From the NCBI GenBank assembly GCA_016928975.1, contig JAFGJR010000195.1, positions 1 through 19,786 of the forward strand: a stretch of 19,786 nt of DNA. Direction: 5' to 3'. Origin of the DNA: Sedimentisphaerales bacterium. Lineage in GTDB: Bacteria; Planctomycetota; Phycisphaerae; Sedimentisphaerales; SG8-4. This document shows positions 1 through 8,457 of the stretch, piece after piece. Made by a program: the position numbers and the translations under genes. The stretch's first letter is position 1; every line of letters begins with the position of its first letter. Below the pieces are notes generated by a model that had not been told where the DNA came from, made no database searches, and worked only from the letters and a program-made list of their open reading frames with translations.

Positions 1-67
1 CGAATGGGATTCCGACCCGCGTTCTTGGACTCGTATCAAGGCCTGATCCGGCTGATCCCGACTTTTG

Positions 68-233
68 TCGGGCGCGTCTTGTTTCGCACGGTGGCCCATC
101 CGCTCGCGGGGTTGCCACCCGCAATCGGCGAACCCGCCCTGCAAATTGGCTTTGTTTCGCACGACGCCGGCAACCTCCTGCCTACAGCCTCTGGCCTCCA
201 GCCTGCTCACCGCAAATTGGCTTTGTGTCGCAC
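68..233. repeat. Degenerate direct repeats, about 71-73 bp period
   Basis: Two 22-nt copies start at 141 and 212 and match at 21 of 22 positions. The shared core is GCAAATTGGCTTTG, followed by T(T/G)TCGCAC. A third, decayed copy shares only CTTGTTTCGCAC, ending at 89. Ends at 89, 162 and 233 give spacings of 73 and 71 bp. The spacers are not obviously alike, so this looks like a short dispersed intergenic repeat rather than a CRISPR array. Confidence 0.55.
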
Positions 234-237
234 AGTG

Positions 238-261
238 TTATTGCGAGCGTAGCGAAGCAAT
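238..261. repeat. Short interspersed motif TTGCGAGCGTAGCGAAGCAA
   Basis: The motif has complementary ends (TTGC/GCAA) around GCGTAGCG and forms an imperfect small hairpin. Motifs of this type recur in intergenic DNA of many environmental bacterial genomes (recalled knowledge). Only one copy is present here, so repeat status cannot be shown from this window alone. Confidence 0.35.
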
Positions 262-690
262 TTACTATGCCAGGGACCTCGTGGATTCTCACCGCAGAGA
301 CACAGCGGACCCATAGAATGAAACAGCCAACGAGCTCGGGATTGTCTCTGTGATCCGCGTGCCGTCGTAGTGGATTTCCCCGCCAGCGTCTCAGGATCTC
401 CTATTCAGTTGTGTCATGATCTTACAACAGCACTATTTGTGTGTCAAGTGAAATCGTCCCAGAATCCGAAGACTTCTGCCGGACACCCGGCAGCACCGAT
501 AAACCTTTATGGAACGTCGGGTTACGCCGACAACCCGGAAAGGCCATGAGATCATCCGCAGATTCGGCAGATTTCAGGTTGTGAGCCAGCCTTCAGCGGA
601 ATCCCACTTCCTCGCTCCAACGCTTATATCCGGCAGCCAGCCGCCAAGGCGAGTATCGCATCGCTGGAATCTCCGAAGTGCTCAGATATA

Positions 691-1347
691 TCACCAGAAC
701 CGCAACAGCACATGAAGCACAAGCAGGTGGACATTCTCCTCGTCCGTATGGAGCGTGCGATAAGCGTGCGGTGGTGCACCAACAACTGTCAGATGCTCCC
801 AATCTCCGTTGCTGGCAATCCCGTGATGTGGGGAGGTCAGTTCGGCGGCGAGCTTCTCTGCCCAGTCCTGTTCAGTGCCGTCCTGAACATAGCCGAGCAT
901 GCCCACCTCATCGTGCGTTCGTGAGTAGTAGCACTCCAGGAATGCCCGAAGGCCTTCGCCTCCAAGGTAGTCGCCGACTCCCGCCCCACGTCCAAGACGT
1001 TTGGCCTCGAATCTGAGACGCGGCCTGGGGCCTCGCTGGTGACGCTCAACTTCCACGTCCACAATGGGCCTTCGCTTGCCAAGCTTGTCCGGGGTGTGGG
1101 AGCGGATTTGCTCTTTGACCGTGTAACGATCTGCCCAAGGCGGCGCGTCTTCTGTCTGGGTGATCGCGTCCATATGACGAGCCAACTCACCGGTGATGTC
1201 ATCCTCCTCAGAGGTCGAGAAATCGCTCCCCTGCATGCGCTGGTAACCCAGCCAGATGAGCACAAGCGCATGTTCACGAAGCTCAAGGATGTAGATGTCG
1301 CGGAGCGCCAGAGTGCTGCCCTCTTGATTTCGTTCAGCACCCCTCAT
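691..1347 (-). CDS. Putative PD-(D/E)XK-type nuclease partner of the adjacent methylase
   Basis: This is a 218-aa protein of no family I can name. Its ATG overlaps the stop codon of the upstream methylase as ATGA (1344-1347), so the two are very probably translationally coupled. Residues 94-116 read P-I-V-D97 ... L-R-F-E114-A-K116. That is the acidic strand followed by a hydrophobic-E-x-K strand typical of PD-(D/E)XK nucleases. A helix with E79 precedes it, and a conserved-looking stretch (D-Y-L-G-G-E-G-L at 127-134) follows. No signal peptide or membrane segment is seen, so it should be cytoplasmic. Seen: the overlap and the D-ExK spacing. Inferred: it is the cleavage subunit of a restriction system. 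It could instead be a specificity or regulatory partner. Confidence 0.7.
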   Translation of the reverse strand: MRGAERNQEGSTLALRDIYILELREHALVLIWLGYQRMQGSDFSTSEEDDITGELARHMDAITQTEDAPPWADRYTVKEQIRSHTPDKLGKRRPIVDVEVERHQRGPRPRLRFEAKRLGRGAGVGDYLGGEGLRAFLECYYSRTHDEVGMLGYVQDGTEQDWAEKLAAELTSPHHGIASNGDWEHLTVVGAPPHAYRTLHTDEENVHLLVLHVLLRFW

Positions 1348-4300
1348 GAGGTTCCACCTTCGGAAACCGTCTCAGCGATAATCTCATCGGAGTCAAGAAC
1401 AGCTTGGCGTCGTGTCCAGTGAAGCCGCTGCATTGGCTTGAACTGATAGAGTACACCCCGCGCGCGATCGTAGCTTCTCAAGCTACGGTCGAAATATACC
1501 CACTGACTGTGCTTGTGCCTGAGTCGCTCTCGAAGCGCCAGGAGGGTCCTCGCTCCAGCACGATCAGCGGAGAACACCGCAGGTTCAACCGGCGCGGATG
1601 CCTTCTGCAGTGAGACAGAGAGGAACGCCGACTCTTTGTCGTGGACCACTTCGATTCTGTGCCGGATACCGCGATGAGGAGAGACAAATGCATCCAAGCA
1701 GTCGCGAAGAGTCCCTAAGTATAGCTCTTGCTCATCATTCGTCGGTGGCCGCATGGCTTCCCGAGTCACCTTGCCCTTGTTCAACTCCAGATTGACGTGC
1801 ACAAAATCCTCGACCAACAACCGCTCTGACGAACGAATACCGAGGAGTCTGAATACCCTTGTGTTCACCTCGGACAGAAGATCGGAGAATCGCCGTTCGC
1901 ATGAGGCATGCCATCCCATGGGGGTAAACTTCCGCTCAGAAAGTGAGACAAGCTCTCGGTAGACAGTGTTCCATTCGGCGATCTCGGTTCTTTCAAGGTG
2001 CTGCAAAGCAACTGGGAGCCTTTTCAGAGTGTCAAGGTCAGCGAGGTTCTGATCAACACCCCATTTCGGAGATAGGAAGAACTGGTGATACGTACAGAAA
2101 TCGGAACTCAGGTAGAGGCTCAACGCCCGGAGTAGTTTCACGCTTCCGGGAGGTCCCGCGATACCTATTTGGCGTGAAGAAATTGCGATAAACTCATTTG
2201 CGAAGACCGCGAAGCGGCGTGCGGCATCAACGATTATGTGTGGGGGCGTCGACACCGTCAAAGCTAGGGTTGCTCTGCCTTTGCGGACATAACACTTCTC
2301 TGCTGGGATGGGCCGCAACGCATGAGGTGGAAACGAGAAGATCCGTTTGGATCCACGTAACTCCGGGAATTCCAGCCTGAGTCGTCCCTCTAATTCCGGG
2401 TGATGCTCAACGGGTTCGTCGGTGGTACGAAACCTTAGCGGGAGGCCCTCGTGAGCCACGATTCCATGCGCGTTGATGAACGACTCGAGCAGACCAAATC
2501 GATCTTCGGTGCGTCGCAGAAGTCGCGCGTCACGCCCAGAGCCCCACATCGCGAGCTTCCATGCCAGACTCTCCCCTGTGGTCGCACAGTCGTTGCGGAT
2601 GTCGCGCATCTCCGATCCATTCACAACGATGTTCCAAGTGACCGCTCGTTTGTTGACCCTCGAAGGACGATTAGCCACCTGTTCAGCGACGAAGGGTGCA
2701 AATGTGAGGATGGTGTGGTCATCGACCGGTGGCCTGGGTTTGAAGAAGGCCGCCGAGGCTGGGTTCTCCGCACGCCCCGCGAACAGCACATAGGCCATAT
2801 TGGCGAAGTTGGCGAGGCACCAGACTTCACGTCGCGAGAAGAAGGTCTTCCTGAATGCGACCGATTCCTTCTTGAACCACGTCATAGCGGGGACCAGCAG
2901 ACCAGAGACTCCTGTGGGCGATAGATGGTCACCGACCTTCCACAGAAACGCCTCGGCGATCTGATTGCCCCCTGTGGGATGAGTCGTCTTACGTGTCGTG
3001 ATCCATTTCCATGCATGATAGTGCTCATGATCCGGGTCTGGCTCGCCCTTCACCTCAGCCCACGGAGGGTTACCAACGATCCAATGGAATGCGTCCTTCT
3101 GGAGGCGTACGCACCAGGCTGCATTAGGGTCGAAGAAGTCATCCCGGAAAATGTTCGATTGTCGAAGGGTCGGCAGCTTGAAGTTCGTATTCTCAAGGTC
3201 CGGCGGGCTAACGTAGTCGAGCAACGTCAGAATCAGACTCAACTCGGCAACGCGGCAGGCGTCGTCATCGCGGTCAACGCCGAACAAGTGTCGTACAAGA
3301 AGCTCACGCAGTTCCGTGGCCTTGAGACTTCGCTTCTCGGTGCGCATCTTCTTCTCGATCAGGCGTCGGTAGCACTGGACGAGAAAGGTTCCTGATCCAC
3401 AGGCAGGATCCAGAACCCGCATTCCCTCTCTCAGAGGGTGCTTCCGCTCCAACTCCGAGATGACATAGTCCGCGAGTGGAATCGGCGTATAATAGGCCCC
3501 GAGGGTCTTGCCTCGCGACTGTCCATCTGACTCACCAGTGTCATGCAGAAACTGCTCATAGACGGAAGAAAGCGTCTCGATGGGGATATGAGCGAAGTCA
3601 TAGGCCTCGAAATCGAGGTGAAGCTGGCCGGCAGGGGCATCACCACGAAAGACGCCGGCAACCAGGCGAAGCTGTGACTGGGTGATACTCGCCAGCGCAT
3701 CATCGCCCATCTGGAAAACCGAGCCGTTGAGTTCCCTCTGCAGCTCGTCATTGACCGCACGAAACGCTTTCAGCGTGGCACGGCGACTGAATAGATCAGA
3801 TGGCTCAATCCCCCAGTTCTTTTTGAGCTTGCGGTCGGACAGGAAGTCCCGGTGACGGAGATAGTAGAGATACACGAACTTGCCTATCAGCCCATGAGAT
3901 GCTTGGCGCGACACACCCTCCTGCTGTAGGCGTTCATCGAGGGACTTCAAGTCCTTGAGGAGCGTCTCATCGACACGCGAGCTGGTGTCAACAGCGTGGC
4001 CCCACTCCTGCCAGATTGTCCCGTCGTCAATTGCACGAGCATTGAAAGCTCCAAGTTGGCCGAGCATGTCCGCGGCCGCTGCCGCCACCGATACCAAGGA
4101 CCTGTCTTCTGTCCGGCTAAAAGCGAATCCTGGATAGACACGGATTGTCGACTGAGATGCGACGATGATGAAAGGAACCAAATTCTGGTTCCAAATCATC
4201 CGGTGAATCTCCTTCGCCGCCCCATCGGACTCGGTCTCAAAAAGGTGGACCACCGGGATGGCTGGAGCGCCAGGTTTCTCTTGGAGGACGTATGCTCCGT

Positions 4301-4466
4301 GGAACCGGCAGCCCATGTTCCCATCACTCAACTCCTTGCAGGCTTGAGCAGTGTGGCGAAGCGCAAAGGAGAGTTCACTTGCTGGAAGGCGATCCGCTTC
4401 GTCCGGCGAAAGAAACCTCCGTGACCCGCGGTAACCAAGTGACTCAATCAGTTGCGTGACTGCCAT
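1344..4466 (-). CDS. Type II/IIG-like adenine-N6 DNA methyltransferase (Eco57I-like)
   Basis: This 1040-aa protein is predicted to methylate adenine N6 in a restriction-modification or phage-defence system. The catalytic core is clear. A G-A-Y-Y-T-P segment lies near 323-328, SAM-binding motif I (D-P-A-C-G-S-G-T) at 353-360, and catalytic motif IV (N-P-P-W) at 466-469. Residues about 660-825 resemble a TaqI-type target-recognition domain, ending in a G-V-D-Q-N stretch (803-807). The first 150 residues form a separate domain in which I find no clear ExK nuclease site. The last 160 residues are an unassigned extension ending in a K-P-M-Q-R-L-H-W-T stretch (1010-1018). The ATG has GGAG five bases upstream. 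It is first in a two-gene unit with the nuclease-like protein. By eye its DNA is less GC-rich than the flanking genes, which would fit horizontal acquisition. Confidence 0.88.
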   Translation of the reverse strand: MAVTQLIESLGYRGSRRFLSPDEADRLPASELSFALRHTAQACKELSDGNMGCRFHGAYVLQEKPGAPAIPVVHLFETESDGAAKEIHRMIWNQNLVPFIIVASQSTIRVYPGFAFSRTEDRSLVSVAAAAADMLGQLGAFNARAIDDGTIWQEWGHAVDTSSRVDETLLKDLKSLDERLQQEGVSRQASHGLIGKFVYLYYLRHRDFLSDRKLKKNWGIEPSDLFSRRATLKAFRAVNDELQRELNGSVFQMGDDALASITQSQLRLVAGVFRGDAPAGQLHLDFEAYDFAHIPIETLSSVYEQFLHDTGESDGQSRGKTLGAYYTPIPLADYVISELERKHPLREGMRVLDPACGSGTFLVQCYRRLIEKKMRTEKRSLKATELRELLVRHLFGVDRDDDACRVAELSLILTLLDYVSPPDLENTNFKLPTLRQSNIFRDDFFDPNAAWCVRLQKDAFHWIVGNPPWAEVKGEPDPDHEHYHAWKWITTRKTTHPTGGNQIAEAFLWKVGDHLSPTGVSGLLVPAMTWFKKESVAFRKTFFSRREVWCLANFANMAYVLFAGRAENPASAAFFKPRPPVDDHTILTFAPFVAEQVANRPSRVNKRAVTWNIVVNGSEMRDIRNDCATTGESLAWKLAMWGSGRDARLLRRTEDRFGLLESFINAHGIVAHEGLPLRFRTTDEPVEHHPELEGRLRLEFPELRGSKRIFSFPPHALRPIPAEKCYVRKGRATLALTVSTPPHIIVDAARRFAVFANEFIAISSRQIGIAGPPGSVKLLRALSLYLSSDFCTYHQFFLSPKWGVDQNLADLDTLKRLPVALQHLERTEIAEWNTVYRELVSLSERKFTPMGWHASCERRFSDLLSEVNTRVFRLLGIRSSERLLVEDFVHVNLELNKGKVTREAMRPPTNDEQELYLGTLRDCLDAFVSPHRGIRHRIEVVHDKESAFLSVSLQKASAPVEPAVFSADRAGARTLLALRERLRHKHSQWVYFDRSLRSYDRARGVLYQFKPMQRLHWTRRQAVLDSDEIIAETVSEGGTS

Positions 4467-4787
4467 CTCGTCTCCACGCTGCCAATCACCACAGTACGAT
4501 TGCGTCAGCTCACCATGTTTCTCAGTGGCCTTGCGTCCACATCCCGGGCACTACGGACTGCCCATGGCGTCCTTTGGCTTTCTGTCACGGCACCTCTACG
4601 GCGTTTGGCATCAATCCAGCCACCCGACGGTGCATGAGGTACCTCATACTGACCAATCGTAAAGCTGAGGTCACGGAGAGTCAAGCATCGCTTGTCCGCG
4701 AAATGACACGACTGCCCAGGAAGGCCTCTGCGTTACGCCCTTGGATTCGGTGAGGCTTCTCCGCACCACCCGATGCTCCCGGCAGCG
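4467..4787. other. Spacer between methylase 5' end and lipid-transport operon 3' end
   Basis: This 321-bp stretch should contain the minus-strand promoter of the methylase unit, near 4480-4650, and the 3' end of the lipid-transport operon, near 4700-4787. I find no convincing -35/-10 pair and no terminator with a T tract. Short open frames here lack ribosome-binding sites and are not called. Confidence 0.4.
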
Positions 4788-5414
4788 TCAGTCGGTCTTG
4801 CCGGAGAGGAAGCTCGCCAGATCGGCTTCCAGTTGCGTGAGGATCTCGGTCAGGTCCTGGCTGAGCGCGCGGATCAGAGCCTGGCCGGTCTTTTTGGAAA
4901 AGGGCGTCGCGGCCCGGTAGACCTGCGAGAAGACGGTCGTCTCCTCGCCTTCCTTGGACTGGTTGAGGAAGAAACGAATCCTCATGACTGCCACCGGCGC
5001 GGATCTGTCGATGAAGTCGCCGTAGAGAGCGGTGACATTCGCTTGCAGGTTATAGGAAGGCTCCACCTGGCTATTGGGCGGCAGGACCTGCTGGAACAGG
5101 CCGGAACTGGCCAGCCAGTGACGGGTCTCGTCCGTGAGCATCTGGGCCGGCGCATAGAGGAACTCGCGATAGTAGTCCGGCTCGTACCGGAACTCACCGA
5201 GCCGACAGACCAAGTTTCTCGTGGAAAACGCCGTATCCACCGAGAACCGGCGCACCTCCAGGGTCTTGTCACTTCGAGTCGTCGCCGGCCCAGCCGGCCG
5301 GGTCGCCTCCAGAACGTAGTGCTCCGTGCGGGCGGCGCTCGACCCACACCCACTCACGGCAGCCGACAAGGCCAGGAAAAGACACGAGAACGCAGTCACT
5401 CGATGATGGCTCAT
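4788..5414 (-). CDS. ABC-type transport auxiliary lipoprotein (PqiC-like)
   Basis: This 208-aa predicted lipoprotein fits the ABC-transport auxiliary component family (PqiC-like). Such proteins sit at the outer membrane as partners of MCE-protein lipid transporters. A signal peptide (R5, hydrophobic 7-19) ends in the lipobox V-S-G-C with the acylated cysteine at C23. The mature part follows the family pattern: an early Y-x-L-E strand, a Y-x-P-D-Y-Y-R-E-F-L-Y segment at about 78-88, and an amphipathic helix at the C-terminus. It is the last gene of the operon. Its ATG overlaps the mlaD stop as ATGA (5411-5414), implying coupled translation. In Mla systems of proteobacteria the partner at this step is usually a soluble MlaC, so a PqiC-type lipoprotein here makes the operon a Mla/Pqi hybrid. 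Confidence 0.8.
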   Translation of the reverse strand: MSHHRVTAFSCLFLALSAAVSGCGSSAARTEHYVLEATRPAGPATTRSDKTLEVRRFSVDTAFSTRNLVCRLGEFRYEPDYYREFLYAPAQMLTDETRHWLASSGLFQQVLPPNSQVEPSYNLQANVTALYGDFIDRSAPVAVMRIRFFLNQSKEGEETTVFSQVYRAATPFSKKTGQALIRALSQDLTEILTQLEADLASFLSGKTD

Positions 5415-6496
5415 TTCAACACCTTCGATTTGGGCGGCTGACCGCCGAACAACAGGCTGGACGGCTGCTCCTTCAGGGCGGACACCAGATCGTTCAGATT
5501 ATCGGCAATTCGCTGGAACTCGGTCAATATCATGTCGATCTGCGGCCTCTCCGACGAGATCAACCGGTCCAATTGCGCGATCGTCGTATTCAACCGGGCC
5601 ACGAGCTCCGGCACATTGGGCCGGCCCACCACCCACTCCGGAGGGGCCAGCAGAGCGTTCAGGTACTTGCTCGTCGCACGCAGGTCCGTCAAGAGAGCTC
5701 GCGCATCCTGGCTTAGCCCGGGGACATTGGCGTCCGTGACCGCGGTGTTCAGGGACGCAAGAAACTCCTGTGTTGAACTGCTGATCTTCTCCGTCTCCAG
5801 GGCCGCCACCTTGTGGCGGATCTCCATCAGCATCGCCTGCGCGCTGCGGCTGAGCTCCGCCACGTTGGCCTCGGTGATCACCCGGTTTAGCGAGACCAGC
5901 ACGCTGTCGAGCGACTTGGCCAACCCGCTGACGTCGATGGATTGCAGCTCGTTGAGGATGTTGTCGATGGAGTCCTTGATCGTGGAGAGGTCGCTCGGCG
6001 CCGTGGGGATGCGAAGATACCTCGCTTTCCAGGGAAGCGGTTCGACGGGGAACCGGTTCGGGTCCACGTAGTTCAGCTCCAGGTAGGCCTGCCCGGTCAG
6101 AAGGTTCGAGGCGATCCGAGCGCGAAGCCCCCGGGCCACCATCTGCTCCAGGATGGTCTCCACCTGTCCGACGGCGAAGTTGGGCAGCCTTGACCGCGGC
6201 ACCGCGCTGACCACCCGGACGTACGACGCGTAGGGCGAGACTGCCCCCTCCACCGGAGACAGTGCGTAGGTATTGCCGACAAAGCCGATACCACTGACGT
6301 GCCCGATGTGGACCCCGCGAAACTCCACAGCCGAACCGATGCTCAGGCCCGTGATGGACTCCGAGTAGTAGGACTCGAAATGCATCTCGTCGTGCGCGAG
6401 CAATCCGGCGCCGAACAGGATCACGGCGACCACGATCAAAGCGACCGCCAAGATGACGAAGATGCCAATCCTGAAGTAATGCGGTTTTGTGCTCAT
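5411..6496 (-). CDS. mlaD: MlaD-family MCE lipid-transport protein
   Basis: This 361-aa inner-membrane-anchored MCE protein is predicted to form the periplasmic ring or conduit for lipids moved by the MlaE/MlaF transporter. One transmembrane helix lies at about 9-32. A single MCE domain follows at about 38-146, with the typical G-L-S-I-G-S-A-V-E-F-R-G start at 50-61 and an L-T-G-Q-A-Y-L-E-L segment at 133-141. A long, mostly helical tail (about 165-343) repeats the pattern (T/V)-x-A-N-V-x-x-L-S at 208-216 and 253-262. It is much longer than E. coli MlaD (about 183 aa) and nearer to the extended MCE proteins that build a tube. It starts at an ATG with a GGGATGG stretch upstream, 53 bp after mlaF. 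Confidence 0.88.
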   Translation of the reverse strand: MSTKPHYFRIGIFVILAVALIVVAVILFGAGLLAHDEMHFESYYSESITGLSIGSAVEFRGVHIGHVSGIGFVGNTYALSPVEGAVSPYASYVRVVSAVPRSRLPNFAVGQVETILEQMVARGLRARIASNLLTGQAYLELNYVDPNRFPVEPLPWKARYLRIPTAPSDLSTIKDSIDNILNELQSIDVSGLAKSLDSVLVSLNRVITEANVAELSRSAQAMLMEIRHKVAALETEKISSSTQEFLASLNTAVTDANVPGLSQDARALLTDLRATSKYLNALLAPPEWVVGRPNVPELVARLNTTIAQLDRLISSERPQIDMILTEFQRIADNLNDLVSALKEQPSSLLFGGQPPKSKVLK

Positions 6497-6549
6497 CTAC
6501 ATCCATCCCACAACAACTGGTCCACCCCGGAAACATCTGGTACGCGGAT

Positions 6550-7317
6550 TCAGGTCTTGGCCTCCGCCGCCTGACGATTGAAGAACCGCCAGACCGTCGG
6601 ATCGTCGCTCTCGCGAAGCTCCTGCGGCGTCCCGCTGGCCACGATGGTCTTGCCCTGCCGGTCCAGCATGATCACGCGATCCGTGACGGTGAAGATGCTC
6701 GGCAGCTCGTGTGTGACGATCACAAAGGTAATCCCCAGGCTTTCCGACAGCTCCAGGATGAGCTGGTCGAGCTGGGCGGAGGTGATCGGGTCCAGGCCCG
6801 CCGACGGCTCATCGAGAAACAGGACCTTCGGGTCGATGGCCAGGGCCCGCGCGATGGCCGCACGCTTCCTCATCCCGCCGCTCAACTCCGCAGGCATCTT
6901 GTAGGCGGCGTCCTGCAAGCCGACGGCCTTCAGCTTCATCTCGGCGATCAGTTCGATGGCCGGCCGGGGCAGAGCGGTGAACTCCTCCAACACAAGCGAG
7001 ACATTGTCGAGAACACTCAGCGACCCGAACAAGGCTCCGCTCTGGTAGGAGACCCCGATCCGCTTGAGAATGGCGACGCGTTCCTCCCCTTCCGCCGTGA
7101 CAATATCCGTCCCGTCGATGACAACGCTCCCCTTCTGCGGGATTTGCAGGCCGATCATGCTCTTGAGCAGGGTGCTCTTGCCGCAGCCGGAGCCGCCGAG
7201 GATGCCGAAGATCTCACCCGGATAGATCTCGAAGTGAATATTCTCCAATATGATCGTGTCGCCGTAGCCGACGGTCAAGTCCTTCACTACCACGATCGGT
7301 TCACGATTGGCGATCAT
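6550..7317 (-). CDS. mlaF: Lipid ABC transporter ATP-binding protein MlaF
   Basis: This ATPase (255 aa from the ATG) is predicted to energise the MlaE permease on the cytoplasmic face. All nucleotide-binding elements are intact. Counting from a possible GTG one codon upstream, Walker A is G-G-S-G-C-G-K-S-T at 42-50. The ABC signature L-S-G-G-M-R-K-R is at 146-153, Walker B V-L-F-L-D-E-P at 166-172, and the switch histidine is H204. The signature L-S-G-G-M-x-K-R is typical of Mla/Mce-type ATPases. Translation could start at GTG 7320 or ATG 7317; the latter is chosen as the commoner codon. Only a few bases separate it from the mlaE stop, so it is cotranscribed and probably coupled. Confidence 0.93.
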   Translation of the reverse strand: MIANREPIVVVKDLTVGYGDTIILENIHFEIYPGEIFGILGGSGCGKSTLLKSMIGLQIPQKGSVVIDGTDIVTAEGEERVAILKRIGVSYQSGALFGSLSVLDNVSLVLEEFTALPRPAIELIAEMKLKAVGLQDAAYKMPAELSGGMRKRAAIARALAIDPKVLFLDEPSAGLDPITSAQLDQLILELSESLGITFVIVTHELPSIFTVTDRVIMLDRQGKTIVASGTPQELRESDDPTVWRFFNRQAAEAKT

Positions 7318-7323
7318 CACCGG

Positions 7324-8457
7324 TCATATCCCCAGGAAGTAGTACGCCACGGCAAAGACGCCGTCCGCCACGATGATGGCGATAATGCCGCTGACCACGG
7401 CCCGCGTGGCGGAATCGCCGACGGCGCTGGGTCCCGTCTCGGTTTGCAGGCCGCGAAGACAACCCAGGCCGCCGACCAGGGCGCCGAACACAAGCGTCTT
7501 CACCAGACCGCTGAACAGGTCCGTCAGAGTCGCCGCCTCCCGAATCCGGTCCACGTACGTCTCGACCGGCACGTGCCAGGAGGTCATCACCAGCCCGCAG
7601 CCGATGAGCCCGAACAGCTCGTTGAACATCGTCAGAAGCGGCATGATCAGGACCGCCGCGATCACCCGCGGCACGACAAGGTACTGCACCGGGTCCACCG
7701 CCATCGTCGTCAGGGCGTCGATCTCCTCGTTCACCTTCATCGTGCCGATCTCGGCGGCGAAGGCCGACCCGCTGCGACTGGCCAGGACAACCGCCGTGAT
7801 CAGCGGCCCCAGCTCGCGAAGAAGACCCAGGACCACCAGATCGGCGACGAAGACTTCGGCGCCGAACTTCTGCAATGACGCCGCCGACTGAAAGGCGATG
7901 ATCAGGCCGATCAGGAAACCCAGCAGTGCCGTGATGCCCACCGCGTTGGCCCCCGCCTTCTCGGCAATCAGCAGCATGTCTTTGCCGCGAAGCGAGCCCG
8001 GATGCCGCATCGTTCTGACCAGCTTGGCGAAGACCTCGCCCGTGAAGTTCACCTGGGCAAGGAGATCGCCGGTGAGCCGGACGATCCTCTCGCCCAGCGA
8101 GCGAACGAACCCGGTCAACAGTCTCGGCGCGGGCGGCGGCGGGACGACGCGGTCGATTTCCAACACGGCCATCAACTTCTGAAACTGGGGCCGCAAGCCC
8201 CGCAGGTCCATCCGCCCGTTGCCCTGTTCCTGAATGCGCTTGTACTCTGCGAGCAAGGCGATCCCGGCGGCGTCACAGTACTCCACGTCCTCCGCGTGAA
8301 CAGTCAGCAGACCCGGTCTGGCACGTTGCAGGCCCTGCGTGCTCTGCCGCCAGATCGACGCGACAGTATCCTTGTCGAGCCTGCCCTTGAGGACAAGCCG
8401 TGCCCCCTCGCCGTCGCCCTGCTGAAGATCGTATGTCAGTGTATCCACGCCTTCCAT
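7324..8457 (-). CDS. mlaE: MlaE-family permease with N-terminal STAS (MlaB-like) domain
   Basis: This 377-aa fusion combines a cytoplasmic STAS domain (about 1-105) with a MlaE-type lipid permease (about 115-377). The permease shows the family signature R-E-L-G-P-L-I-T-A at 214-222 and A-A-E-I-G-T-M-K-V at 234-242, plus several hydrophobic helices ending at a C-terminal one. The STAS loop reads D62-A-A-G65, so the usual phospho-acceptor Ser of anti-sigma antagonists is absent. This is normal for MlaB-like subunits that only support the transporter. The frame stays open upstream to about 8697, but the extension is proline- and arginine-rich and unlike the family, so ATG 8457 was chosen; ATG 8490 is an alternative. 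It is first in the operon. A CATAAT at 8514-8509 could be a -10 box, but no good -35 accompanies it. Confidence 0.9.
   Translation of the reverse strand: MEGVDTLTYDLQQGDGEGARLVLKGRLDKDTVASIWRQSTQGLQRARPGLLTVHAEDVEYCDAAGIALLAEYKRIQEQGNGRMDLRGLRPQFQKLMAVLEIDRVVPPPPAPRLLTGFVRSLGERIVRLTGDLLAQVNFTGEVFAKLVRTMRHPGSLRGKDMLLIAEKAGANAVGITALLGFLIGLIIAFQSAASLQKFGAEVFVADLVVLGLLRELGPLITAVVLASRSGSAFAAEIGTMKVNEEIDALTTMAVDPVQYLVVPRVIAAVLIMPLLTMFNELFGLIGCGLVMTSWHVPVETYVDRIREAATLTDLFSGLVKTLVFGALVGGLGCLRGLQTETGPSAVGDSATRAVVSGIIAIIVADGVFAVAYYFLGI

Larger units (their letters stand above)
1..690. other. Gene-poor region with degenerate short repeats
   Basis: No open frame here has a credible ribosome-binding site or recognisable protein family. 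The short frames translate to low-complexity sequence driven by repeats. The left part (about 68-261) carries the direct repeats and the palindrome-like motif listed separately. The right part (about 262-690) shows nothing I can name. It lies downstream of the minus-strand methylase/nuclease pair, so it probably contains that unit's 3' end, but I see no clear terminator hairpin. Confidence 0.5.

Noticed and set aside
4..316. Overlapping plus-strand open frames of about 82-83 codons
   Set aside because: They have no ribosome-binding site, their translation follows the direct repeats, and they resemble no protein.
6487..7878. 463-codon plus-strand open frame
   Set aside because: It is antisense to mlaF and mlaE, which have unmistakable motifs. 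Its translation is rich in Arg, His and Asp, as expected for the shadow of a GC-rich gene.
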